The position numbers and the translations under genes were made by a program. Positions 40,308 through 48,841 of a DNA stretch of 51,404 nucleotides are shown here, piece after piece. How positions within the stretch are numbered: the first letter of the stretch is position 1; each line of letters begins with the position of its first letter. Source of the DNA: Myxococcaceae bacterium (lineage in GTDB: Bacteria > Myxococcota > Myxococcia > Myxococcales > Myxococcaceae); the NCBI GenBank assembly GCA_004173515.1, contig SECN01000048.1, positions 1 through 51,404 of the forward strand. The letters are read 5' to 3'. Below the pieces are notes generated by a model that had not been told where the DNA came from, searched no databases, and was given only the letters and a program-made list of their open reading frames with translations.

Positions 40308-42316
40308 GACAGCAGGTAGGCGTCGCGGTCCGCCATGCGCGCGGCGGCCTCCTCCGTGATGAGCCCGCGCTTCAACGCCGAGGCCTTGAGGCGCGCGGGG
40401 TCCATGCCCCGGCCGTCGTCCTCGATATCGATGATGACCCGGTCGCGCGCGCGGCGCACCGTCACCAGCACGCGGCCGCGCACGGACTTCCTCGCGGCCA
40501 GCCGCTCCTCGGGGGCCTCCAGGCCGTGGTCGATGCAGTTGCGCAGCAGGTGCAGCAGCGGGTCGGCCAGCTCGTCCAGGATGGCGCGGTCCAGTTCAAT
40601 CTCCGCGCCGGTGATGACCAGCTCGACCTCGCGCTCCTTGCGGCGGGCCAGGTCGCGCGCGGCGCGGGGCAGCCGGTCGGTGATGAGCGACAGCGGCGTC
40701 ATGCGCGCGCTCATCACCTTGTCGTGCAGGTCCTTCACCAGCGTGTGCAGCCGGTAGACGCCCTCTTCCAGCGCGGGGCGCGTGTTCTCCGGCAGCTCCT
40801 TGCCCACCTCGCGCAGACGGGCGGTGGCGAGCATCAGCTCGCCCACCGTGTCGAGGAAGTAGTCGAGCAGCTCCGTGCGCACGCGCACCGTGCGCGAGCC
40901 GGCGTCGGCGCTGGCCCGGGCGCTGTCCGACGTCGGCGGGGCGACGGCGATGATGGGCGGTTCAGGGACGGCCTGGGAGACGGAGACGACCTCCACCTCG
41001 GCCACGTTGCGCAGGGCCGTCTGGATGCCGGCCTCGCCCACGGCGGTCTCCAGGTCCACCTGGATGTAGCCGTCGGGGATGCGGCCGGCCTTGAGCTCCT
41101 CCAGGGGAGGCCGCAGGTCCACGAGCGTGCCCAGGGTGGACAGCCGCTTGTGCACGAGGAACGCGCGCACGCCCGGCACCTGGCAGGTGGGCGAGATGCG
41201 CAGCCGCACGGACCAGCGGGGCGCGCTGGCACGGCCATCCACGCCCACGTTGGCGGCGGCCTTGAGGCCCGCGGCCAACGCCAACACGGGGGAGGAGGGG
41301 TCCACCTCCGGAGGCACGCGCACCAGGGACTGTCCGGTGGGCGCCCCGTAGAGAGCTTCCGGGCTGCTCAGGTCGCGCGGCGGCATCAGGCTGGCGGGAG
41401 GAAGGACCGTCAACGCCGTGGACCCCGCTGAGCTGGAAGCGTCCCGGCTCGCGCCGGAGTCCGTGCCCGAAGTCCCTGCTGGAGCGCCCGAAATCGCCCC
41501 CCCGGACGTGCTGCCCGAAGCACCCGAGCCCGTCGTCCCAGCCGCACCACCCGAGAGGCCCGAGCCCATCGCGCCAGCCGCAGCGCCCGAGCCTGACGCT
41601 CCGCCCGAAGCGCCTGGACCCGAGGCCGGAGCGCCGGTCGTACCGCTCGAAGCACCCGAACCCAACGTCCCAGACGCACCGCTCGACGCGCCCGAGCCTG
41701 TCGCCCCCGCCGCTCCGCCCGACTCACCCGAGACCGCGGTTCCCGCCGTGCCGCTCGAAGCACCCGACCCCGTCGCGCCCGACGCAGCGGCACCCGAACC
41801 CGTCGCCCCGGATGCACCGCTGGCACCGCCCGTCGCGGCCGCATCTCCCGGAGCCGCGGCGGCCCCGGTGGACGCATCCGCTGGCTTGAGCACGGTGACC
41901 TGGGCCACGCGCGTCACCCCGGGCGCGTGTCCCGTGAGCGCACGCACACGCGCGCTCAGCTGTTGCAGCAGGGGTTCGGCCTGCTCCGGCTCACGGCTGG
42001 ACGCGACGGCGCGCACCTGGGCCGTCAGCGTGTCCGCGGCATTCAGCAGCAGGTCCACCAGGTCCCGGTCGAGCAGCTTCCGGTCCCCACGCACGGCATC
42101 CACCAGGTCTTCCACCCGGTGCGCCAGCATGGCGATGGGCTCGAAGCCCATGGACGACGCCATGCCCTTCACGGAGTGGGCGTGGCGGAACATGGAGTCC
42201 ACGGTGCTGGCGGTGGCCTCCCGCTCCAACTCCACGAGGTCCCGCCCGAGCGCCTCCAGGTGCTCGGTGGCCTCCGAGATGAAGAGGCCCAGGTACCGGG
42301 ACATGTCCATCGTCAT
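40052..42316 (-). pseudogene. cheA: Chemotaxis histidine kinase CheA, disrupted in the ATPase domain
   Basis: The frame starts at ATG 42316 (two further in-frame ATGs follow closely). The HPt domain has F-R-H-A-H-S-V-K-G-M-A with the phospho-His at about 47. A 150-residue Gly/Ala/Ser/Thr linker (about 146-303) follows, then a P2-like region. The dimerisation domain begins near L-L-D-Y-F-L-D-T-V-G-E-L-M. Of the ATPase domain the N box (L-L-R-N-C-I-D-H-G-L-E), G1 (D-D-G-R-G-M-D) and the L-P-G-V-S-T-A-K-E-L-T-E block are present. The G2 block (S-G-R-G-V-G-M-D) and everything up to P5 are missing. The frame then reads P5 DNA out of register to 40052. The product should not phosphorylate. Confidence 0.85.
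41410..41880 (-). repeat. Degenerate G-A-S-G repeat linker in CheA
   Basis: About 470 bases encode short imperfect repeats such as G-A-T-G-S-G-A-S-S-G and G-A-S-G-S-G, with a recurring 15-30-base DNA unit (GCACCCGA/GCGCCCGA and CGCCCGA on the plus strand). It lies between the HPt and P2-like domains and is a likely slippage site. Most CheA proteins have shorter linkers here. Confidence 0.7.
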
Positions 42317-42378
42317 GACCCGGTACCTCCCACAGGCGGACGGAGCCGCGACCCGGGCGGGCGCGGCCCTGCGTCAGC

Positions 42379-43137
42379 TCAGGCCTCGCCCAGCACCTTC
42401 TTGACGACCGCCAGCACGTCCTCGGCCCGGAAGGGCTTGACGATGAAGTCCGAGGCGCCCGCCTCGATGGCCTCCATCACCAGACTCTCCTGGCCCAGCG
42501 CGGAGCACATGATGACCACCGCGCTGCTGTCGGCCTTGATGATTTCCCGCGTCGCTTCGATTCCGCTCTTGAACGGCATCACGATGTCCATCGTCGTGAG
42601 GTCCGGTTTCAACTCCTTGAACTTCTCCACGGCTTCCAGGCCGTTGGCCGCCTCACCGACGACCTCGAACCCTCCAGACGCAAAGATGTCCTTGATCATG
42701 TTGCGCATGAAGATGGCGTCGTCGACGACCAGCACCCGCTTAGCCATGTGAAGAAGTCCTTCCGGATCCAGCACGGTCACTCCCAGACCGCCCAGGCGGG
42801 CAACGCCGCGAACCGCGGGCATGACCTTGCCCGGGGCCGCGCTCACGCGCTCCACCGCCTCGATGCCGTCCACATCCGTCACCAGGAGCCCCAAATCCCG
42901 CCGCCCCCGGTCCAGCAGTACCACGCGGCACAGCGGGGTGGGGCCTTCTGGCAGGTGCAACAGCTGCCGCAGCTCCACCACCGTCACCACGCGACCGCGC
43001 AGGTTCATCACTCCAGTGATGGCGGAAGGGGCCCGGGGCACACGGGTGTAGCGCTCCGGGGGCACGACGACCTCCCGGACCGCCGACAAGGGCAGCCCGT
43101 AGCGCTCCTTCTCTACCCGGAAGATGACGTGCCGCAC
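42379..43137 (-). CDS. CheW-CheY fused open frame
   Basis: Residues 1-129 are CheW-like: M-R-H-V-I-F-R-V-E-K-E-R-Y-G-L-P and V-M-N-L-R-G-R-V-V-T-V-V-E-L. They run in frame into a complete CheY receiver from Met 131 (nt 42747): V-L-V-V-D-D-A, phospho-acceptor Asp in L-T-T-M-D-I-V-M-P, and K in F-I-V-K-P-F. GGAAGGA about ten bases before that Met looks like an independent cheY ribosome site. Either this is a genuine fusion, or CheY is also made separately, or a cheW stop codon has been lost. CheW bridges receptors and CheA; CheY carries the output phosphate. The block lies between the receptor gene and cheA in the chemosensory operon. Confidence 0.85.
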   Translation of the reverse strand: MRHVIFRVEKERYGLPLSAVREVVVPPERYTRVPRAPSAITGVMNLRGRVVTVVELRQLLHLPEGPTPLCRVVLLDRGRRDLGLLVTDVDGIEAVERVSAAPGKVMPAVRGVARLGGLGVTVLDPEGLLHMAKRVLVVDDAIFMRNMIKDIFASGGFEVVGEAANGLEAVEKFKELKPDLTTMDIVMPFKSGIEATREIIKADSSAVVIMCSALGQESLVMEAIEAGASDFIVKPFRAEDVLAVVKKVLGEA

Positions 43138-43180
43138 GGTGGAGCCCTTTGTAGCAGAGGCGGCGGGCCGTCCGGAGCCC

Positions 43181-44554
43181 TCAGGGCCCCAGGCGGAAGC
43201 TGCGCACCACGCTCTGCAGTTCCACGGAGAGGTTGGTCAGCTCGCTCGCCAGCGACGTCATCCGCGACACCGCGGCCGTCTGCTCCTGGATGACGGCCTG
43301 GATGGCCTCCGTGGAGCTGGCGTTGTTCTTGGCCACGAGCTTGATCTCCTCGATGGCCTTCACCATCTCCTCGCTGCCCTTCATCTGCTCGCGGGTGCTG
43401 TCGGAGATGAGCGTCACCTTCTCCGCGCCCTTGCGCGCGGTGTCGGTGATGGCCCCCATGGAGCGCATGATGTCGGTGAGGTCCTCGCGGCCCTCCGCCA
43501 GCTCCGCGATGCCTTCCTTCATGGCGCTCACGACGGAGGTGGACTGGCCGGAGATGTCACGCGCCAGGCGGGAGATCTGCTCGGCGGAACGGCCCGCGCT
43601 CTCCGCCAGCTTGCGCACCTCGTCGGCGACCACCGCGAAGCCGCGGCCGTACTCGCCGGCGCGCGCCGCTTCGATGGTGGCGTTGAGGGCCAGCAGGTTC
43701 GTCTGCTGGGCCACCTGGGTGATGGCGTCGACGATCTTGGAGATCTCCTGCGTCTTCTCACCGAAGGCGAACACCTGCTGGCTGGCGGACTCGATGCGGT
43801 TGAAGACCTTCTTCACCTTGTCGCCCGCGAGCTTCGCCGCCTTGGAGCCGTCCTCCGCGCTGCTGCTGGTCTCCGCGGACGTGCGGGCCGCGTCCAGGGC
43901 GGAGGCCGCCGTGCGCTGGATGCTGCCGGCCATCTCCGTGATGACCTTGGAGGCCTGGGACACGAGCTGCGACTGGGTCTCCGCGCCGCTGGCGATCTTC
44001 TCCATCGACGAGCCCACCTCCTCGGTGGACCCGTTGACGTTCTCCGCCGAGCGCTGCAGGTCGATGGCCGTGTCCGCCACGCTCTTGGCGGTGTCTTGAA
44101 TCTTGCCCACCAGCTCGCGCAGGTTCTCCTGCATGCGGGAGATGGCGCCCGTCAGCTCGTCGATTTCGTCGCGCGTGCTGTGGACTTCCGCGGCCACGGG
44201 CTTGGACAAGTCCCCCTGGGAGATCTCGAACGCGGAGCGGCTGAGCACCTTCACGCGGGTGACGCGCGCCAGCAGCGAGGGCAGGTACGCCGCGCCACCG
44301 AAGGTGATGAGCACGCCCACGCCCACCCGGATGACGTAGCTCCAGCGGCCCCAGGACGCGTCGAAGCTGCTCTCGGTGCTCAGGAGCCACGCGCCCAGCA
44401 GCAGACCCAGGACGATGTAGCCGGTGGTGATCTTCCGGTGCAGGGACTGCTCGCGGACCATCTTGGGGCCGTCGACGGCGCGCAGCAGGCGCTGCACGGG
44501 CTCGCGTCGAGGGGTGAGACCGGAAGTAGGGTCGTCGCGAAGGGGGCGGCGCAC
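43181..44554 (-). CDS. Methyl-accepting chemotaxis protein without large sensory domain
   Basis: The 457-residue receptor has two transmembrane helices near the N-terminus ([15 protein letters not shown] and [19 protein letters not shown]). Only about 15 residues lie between them, so there is no periplasmic ligand domain. A HAMP-like segment ([17 protein letters not shown]) follows, then a long coiled coil. The signalling tip carries the invariant [18 protein letters not shown]. Sensing must be in the membrane or cytoplasm. It lies 66 bases after thiL and just before the cheW/cheY frame. Confidence 0.92.
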   Translation of the reverse strand: MRRPLRDDPTSGLTPRREPVQRLLRAVDGPKMVREQSLHRKITTGYIVLGLLLGAWLLSTESSFDASWGRWSYVIRVGVGVLITFGGAAYLPSLLARVTRVKVLSRSAFEISQGDLSKPVAAEVHSTRDEIDELTGAISRMQENLRELVGKIQDTAKSVADTAIDLQRSAENVNGSTEEVGSSMEKIASGAETQSQLVSQASKVITEMAGSIQRTAASALDAARTSAETSSSAEDGSKAAKLAGDKVKKVFNRIESASQQVFAFGEKTQEISKIVDAITQVAQQTNLLALNATIEAARAGEYGRGFAVVADEVRKLAESAGRSAEQISRLARDISGQSTSVVSAMKEGIAELAEGREDLTDIMRSMGAITDTARKGAEKVTLISDSTREQMKGSEEMVKAIEEIKLVAKNNASSTEAIQAVIQEQTAAVSRMTSLASELTNLSVELQSVVRSFRLGP

Positions 44555-44620
44555 GGAGTGCTTTCAGCTGGGGAGGGGCAGGAAGCAGCCCAGGGGTTTA
44601 GCCTTGCTGTCCGGTACGGG

Positions 44621-45583
44621 TCAATCATCCGCCAGGATCTGCCTGCCTGGACGGGCGAAGTGATCGAAACCGGCGGGCGGGGTCAGCAGGCGTCCAGCGC
44701 CGTCCTTCAGGGTCCACCGGCGCTCCCGGGTGAGCACCCCGATGGCGGTCACCGGCTCCCCCGCCCGAGCGCACGCCCGCTCGAACGCCGGGGCCTTCGA
44801 GGGCGGGACGGCCAGGAGCAGTTCGTAGTCCTCACCCCCCTGGAGCGCCCCTTCGGGTCCCAGAACAGCGCGCACGGCGGGCGACAGGGGCAGCCGCGCC
44901 AGCTCCAGCGTGACGCCCACACCTGACGCGGCGCACAGATGACCCAGGTCCTGGGCCAGGCCGTCCGACACGTCCAGGCCGGCCGAGGCGAAGCGGGCGG
45001 CGAGGCGGCCCAGGGCGACGCGGGGCTCCGGGCGGCGCTGGCGGCGCACGGCGCTCCCCCGGCGAAGGCCCGCCTGGAGCTGCTGGAGGCCCAGGCGCGC
45101 ATCGCCCAGGGTGCCGGAGACGTAGAGCAGGTCCCCGGGCCGGGCGCCCGCGCGGGTGATGGGGGGATGGGACAGCTCCCCGGTGGCGGTGAGGGTGACC
45201 GACAGCTCGCGCGCGGAGGTGAAGTTGCCGCCCACCAGCGCGATGCGGTGCGCCTTGGCGAGCGCGGCCATGCCCCGCCCGAGCGCGGACAGGTGACGCG
45301 CGGGGAAGTCCCTGGGCAGCGCGAGCGCGCAGACGAACCAGCGGGGCGTGGCGCCCATGGCGGCCAGGTCCGACAGGTTCACCGCGAGCGCCTTGTGACC
45401 GATGTCGCCGGGGGAGAACGTCGCGCGCGTGAAGTGCACGTCCTCCACCACGGCGTCGGTGGTGACGCACAGCGCGCCCTTGGACGGGGCGAGCACGGCG
45501 CAATCGTCCCCCGGGCCGACGGGCACGCGGGCCCTGGGAAAGCAGGCGAGGAAGCGTTGGATGAGGTCGAACTCACCGGGCAT
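44621..45583 (-). CDS. thiL: Thiamine-monophosphate kinase ThiL
   Basis: The 320-residue enzyme phosphorylates thiamine monophosphate to the active diphosphate cofactor. It shows the ThiL/PurM-like fold: V-G-P-G-D-D-C-A-V-L, T-T-D-A-V-V-E-D-V-H-F, N-L-S-D-L-A-A-M-G-A-T-P, and L-D-V-S-D-G-L-A-Q-D-L. G-G-E-D-Y-E-L-L in the C-terminal half binds substrate. It is the first gene of the minus-strand run that continues with the chemosensory genes, a context with no evident functional link. Confidence 0.95.
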   Translation of the reverse strand: MPGEFDLIQRFLACFPRARVPVGPGDDCAVLAPSKGALCVTTDAVVEDVHFTRATFSPGDIGHKALAVNLSDLAAMGATPRWFVCALALPRDFPARHLSALGRGMAALAKAHRIALVGGNFTSARELSVTLTATGELSHPPITRAGARPGDLLYVSGTLGDARLGLQQLQAGLRRGSAVRRQRRPEPRVALGRLAARFASAGLDVSDGLAQDLGHLCAASGVGVTLELARLPLSPAVRAVLGPEGALQGGEDYELLLAVPPSKAPAFERACARAGEPVTAIGVLTRERRWTLKDGAGRLLTPPAGFDHFARPGRQILADD

Positions 45584-45731
45584 GGAGGGCCACAGACCAT
45601 GGCCGCTCCATGGGACGCAATGGCGACGCGCGATGGGGAGCTTCCTCGAGGAGCGTCCTCAAGCGAACCGGCGGGCGCGCGGGCGGCGCGTGGCGTTGAC
45701 GGTGTCAGCCCCACGAGGCATAGAAAATGGA

Positions 45732-46868
45732 GTGTCTTCCCCGCCCGTGCCCCTGGACCTGCGACGCCGTCTCGCGACGGAAGCGCTGGGCTGCGGGCTG
45801 GTGGTGGTGGCGCTGGAGGGCTCGCATCACGTCGCGGAGCACCTGGGCGCGAGCGCCACGGAGGGACGGCTCTTCATGTCCCTGTCGTGTGGCGCGGTGC
45901 TGGCGTGCCTGCTGTGGGTGCTGCGGCCGCTGTCGGGCGCGCACCTCAACCCGGCGCTCACCTTCGCGGACGCGCTGGGGGACCGCACGCCGTGGCGCGA
46001 GGTGCCGCTGTACGTGCTGGCGCAGCTCTTCGGCAGCCTCGTGGGGCGGCTCGTCGCGCACCGCATGTGCAACGAACCGCTGCTGCTCACCGCGAGTCCG
46101 CCCACGGCCGACGGGGCCCGGTTCCTCACGGAGATGGTGGCGACGTTCGGCCTGCTGGTGGTGGTGCGCGGCTGCGTGCGCACGCGTCCGTCCGCCACGC
46201 CCCTGGCCATCGCGGGGTATGTGGCCGCGACGGTGTGGTTCACGGACTCGCGCTCGCTGGCGAACCCCGCGCTGGTGCTGGCGCGCGCGGCCAGCGCGCA
46301 CGTGGGCGTGATGAACCCGCTGGAGGTGGAGTCCTTCGTCGCGGCGCAGCTGTTGGGCGCGGCGCTGGCGGTGTTCCTCTTCCGCTGGCTGCTCGGGGGC
46401 ACGCCCAAGCCCGTGCCCGCGTCCGACGCGGCGCTGGAGACCGTCGTCTTCGAGTGCGCGGACGCAGGGCCCGCGCACCTGGCCGCCGCGCTCTTCAACA
46501 CGCTGGCCCATCCGGACCGGGCCCGCGCGGTGGTGACGCCGCCGCCGGGCGCGACCGAGGCCGGGCCACCGCTGGCGGTGGACGCGTTGATGCGCGAGTC
46601 GCACCTGCGCCCCGCACCCTTGAGGGACCGGGGCGTGCCCGCGTCGCACTACGTGCTCATCGAGGTCGCCGGTCAGGCCCCGGGCATGGACGCCCGCGTG
46701 CGGGAGCGCTGGTCACTGCCCGCGCTGTCGTTGACGGACGAGGCCGGCGCGCGGGCGTTGCAGTCGGCCCTGCGGCCCCGGCTCCTCCAGTTGCTCGCGC
46801 GAAGGGGCTGGGAGCGGCTGCACGTCGTGAGCGGGCCCGCGCCCCAAGGGCCCCGCGCGCTGACGTGA
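45732..46868 (+). CDS. Aquaporin-family channel fused to a degenerate arsenate-reductase-like domain
   Basis: The start is taken as GTG 45732; GTG 45747 is equally possible. The first 225 residues form a six-helix MIP channel with N-P-A at 73-75 (H-L-N-P-A-L-T-F) and 178-180 (A-N-P-A-L-V-L-A-R). The second motif resembles that of AqpS-type channels linked to arsenite. Residues about 236-355 align by eye with the low-molecular-weight-phosphatase/ArsC fold: V-V-F-E-C-A-D-A-G-P-A-H-L-A-A-A-L-F-N, then V-L-I-E-V-A and R-W-S-L-P. The ArsC P-loop needs C-x5-R; here Cys 242 is kept but the Arg position is Ala 248. The usual D-P of the later loop is A-L. It is divergent from thiL. Confidence 0.82.
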   Translation: MSSPPVPLDLRRRLATEALGCGLVVVALEGSHHVAEHLGASATEGRLFMSLSCGAVLACLLWVLRPLSGAHLNPALTFADALGDRTPWREVPLYVLAQLFGSLVGRLVAHRMCNEPLLLTASPPTADGARFLTEMVATFGLLVVVRGCVRTRPSATPLAIAGYVAATVWFTDSRSLANPALVLARAASAHVGVMNPLEVESFVAAQLLGAALAVFLFRWLLGGTPKPVPASDAALETVVFECADAGPAHLAAALFNTLAHPDRARAVVTPPPGATEAGPPLAVDALMRESHLRPAPLRDRGVPASHYVLIEVAGQAPGMDARVRERWSLPALSLTDEAGARALQSALRPRLLQLLARRGWERLHVVSGPAPQGPRALT

Positions 46869-46960
46869 AGCCCACGGGAGGGTGCGCGGGGCGTGACGGG
46901 GTGCGGCGTTGACGTCGGCGCGAGGGGCGAGCATGACAGTCCGACACAGAGGAACCGCGC

Positions 46961-48244
46961 ATGATGGAAGGTCTTCCCCCCGTCGTCTCCTGGCCGCCGC
47001 TGCAGACCTTGATGCGCCTGACGCTCGCGCTCGCGGTGGGCCTGTTCGTCGGGCTGGAGCGGGAGTGGCGCGGCAAGGAAGCGGGCCTGCGCACCTTCGG
47101 CTTCGCGGCGCTGCTGGGCGGCATGGGCGGCCTGCTGGGGCCGAACTTCGCGCTGATGAGCCTGGCGCTGCTGGGCGTGCTCCTGTGCTTCCTCAACTGG
47201 CAGTCGCTGCGCACGAACGGCGGCGCGGAGCTGACCACGTCCGCCGCGCTGCTCGTCACGGGCTTCACCGGCGTGCTCTGCGGCCTGGGCCACACGGTGA
47301 CGCCCGCGGCGGTGGGCGTGACGACCGCGGGCCTGCTCGCGTGGAAGGAGCGGCTGGCCACCTTCAGCCATAAAATCACCGCCGAGGAGCTGCGCTCGGC
47401 CATCCTGCTGGCCATCCTCGCGTTCGCCATCTACCCGGTGCTGCCCTCGCAGCCGGTGGATCCGTGGGGCCTCATCGAGCCGCGCGCCGCGTGGGTGACG
47501 GTCATCCTCATCGCCGCCATCGGCTTCGTGAACTACCTCTTGTGGAAGGTGTTCGGCGCGCACGGCGTGGAGGTGACGGGCTTCCTGGGAGGCCTCGTCA
47601 ACAGCACCGTCACCGTGGCGGAGCTGGCCCACCGCGTGCGTGAAACCTCCGGCCGCCTGCTGAACGTGGCCTACCGGGGCGTGATGCTGGCCACCGCCGC
47701 CATGGCGCTGCGCAACGCCGTGCTGCTGGGCCTGCTGTCCTTCCGCGCGCTCGTGAACTCCGCCATCCCGCTGGTCCTCATCCTGCTGTCCAGCACGGGC
47801 CTGGCGCTGATGCGCTCGCGCACCGAAGCGCCGCCCGGCGCCGAGCCGCCCGCCCTGCCCCTCAAGTCCCCCTTCTCCCTGCCGTCCGCGCTGAAGTTCG
47901 GCCTCATCTTCCTGGCGCTCCAGGTGGTGGGCACGGTGGGCCAGACGCTGCTGGGCCGCTGGGGCTTCTACGCGGTGAGCGCCCTGGGCGGACTGGTGTC
48001 CAGCGCATCCGCGGTGGCGTCCGCCGCATCGCTGTGCGCCAACGGCACCATCTCCCCCACGACGGCCGGGGTGGGCGCCATCATCGCGTCGCTCGCCAGC
48101 GCCGCCATCAACTTCATCCTGGTGGCGCGCGTGTCCGAACAGCGCTCGCTCACCCTGCGGCTGGGGCGCGCCCTGGGCGTCGTCATGCTGCTGGGGCTGG
48201 TGGGCGCCTTCATCCAGACGCGCCTGCCCGCACTGCTGCCCTGA
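46961..48244 (+). CDS. MgtC/SapB and DUF4010 family membrane protein
   Basis: The 427-residue protein begins at an ATG-ATG pair with AGAGGA upstream. The N-terminal third is MgtC/SapB-like (V-G-L-F-V-G-L-E-R-E-W-R-G-K-E-A-G-L-R-T-F). The remainder is the DUF4010 membrane domain, with about ten further hydrophobic segments and N-S-T-V-T-V-A-E-L-A near residue 210. It is an inner-membrane protein, probably involved in ion or magnesium-related homeostasis, although transport by this family is unproved. It follows the aquaporin-fusion gene on the same strand with a 92-base gap. Confidence 0.9.
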   Translation: MMEGLPPVVSWPPLQTLMRLTLALAVGLFVGLEREWRGKEAGLRTFGFAALLGGMGGLLGPNFALMSLALLGVLLCFLNWQSLRTNGGAELTTSAALLVTGFTGVLCGLGHTVTPAAVGVTTAGLLAWKERLATFSHKITAEELRSAILLAILAFAIYPVLPSQPVDPWGLIEPRAAWVTVILIAAIGFVNYLLWKVFGAHGVEVTGFLGGLVNSTVTVAELAHRVRETSGRLLNVAYRGVMLATAAMALRNAVLLGLLSFRALVNSAIPLVLILLSSTGLALMRSRTEAPPGAEPPALPLKSPFSLPSALKFGLIFLALQVVGTVGQTLLGRWGFYAVSALGGLVSSASAVASAASLCANGTISPTTAGVGAIIASLASAAINFILVARVSEQRSLTLRLGRALGVVMLLGLVGAFIQTRLPALLP

Positions 48245-48256
48245 CGAAACCCCGAA

Positions 48257-48284
48257 GGGCATGAGGCACGCGGACCTCATGCCC
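48257..48284. terminator. Bidirectional hairpin between convergent genes
   Basis: GGGCATGAGG (48257-48266) and CCTCATGCCC (48275-48284) pair perfectly over 10 bp with an 8-base loop, between the stop codons of the convergent MgtC-like and SH3-domain genes. Confidence 0.7.
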
Positions 48285-48305
48285 CCGGGAGACGCGGACA
48301 GGACC

Positions 48306-48665
48306 TCAGACGCAGTAGTAGGTCGCGTCCGTCCAGCCGTACTGGCCCGTGGCATAGCGGTACACGTACATCCAGTTGCCGTCGCGGCTGTACACCTCCA
48401 CGCCCTCGTTGCGGCCAATCTGGGCGAACACGGCGCCGCCCGGGGTGTAGCGCAGGCCCACGGTGTCCGCGTTGCACACCCAGCGGTAGTACATCGCGCG
48501 CACCTCGCGCCCCTCGCCCTCGCCCTCCTGCTTCGTGGGCGCCTGCACCTGGGTGTCCTCACCCTGCGGCGCATCCATGTCCTCCGGCGCGCCACCACAG
48601 CCCACCATCAAACCAGCCATGGCAAAAGCAGCCACGCCGAACGCGCGGATCGAAGACGTCTTCAT
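48306..48665 (-). CDS. Small lipoprotein with bacterial SH3-like domain
   Basis: The 119-residue protein starts at ATG 48665 behind ATGGAG. The signal peptide ends A-G-L-M-V-G-C. An acidic/Gln-rich spacer follows, then an SH3b domain: L-R-Y-T-P-G-G, I-G-R-N-E-G-V-E-V-Y-S-R-D-G-N-W-M-Y-V, and Y-G-W-T-D at the end. SH3b domains bind peptidoglycan or peptides. The upstream 176 bases are the most AT-rich of the region and probably hold its promoter. Confidence 0.85.
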   Translation of the reverse strand: MKTSSIRAFGVAAFAMAGLMVGCGGAPEDMDAPQGEDTQVQAPTKQEGEGEGREVRAMYYRWVCNADTVGLRYTPGGAVFAQIGRNEGVEVYSRDGNWMYVYRYATGQYGWTDATYYCV

Positions 48666-48841
48666 GAGCGACTCCATGTCTTGGGGTTGGACTACGAAAA
48701 CAGCTTATCCAGCTTTGATCCAAAATCAAGGCTAGACTCGGATAGCGATAAAATCCCGGATTGAATCCAAAGCCCACTCCCATGCGGAGCGCGCCCCTCC
48801 CACGCGGGAGGAGGCAGCTCCACATGGCGGAAGCCCGTGGA

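Noticed and set aside
41410..41880. CRISPR-like or tandem array inside cheA
   Set aside because: The units are short, imperfect, in phase with codons and without unique spacers; they encode a flexible linker.
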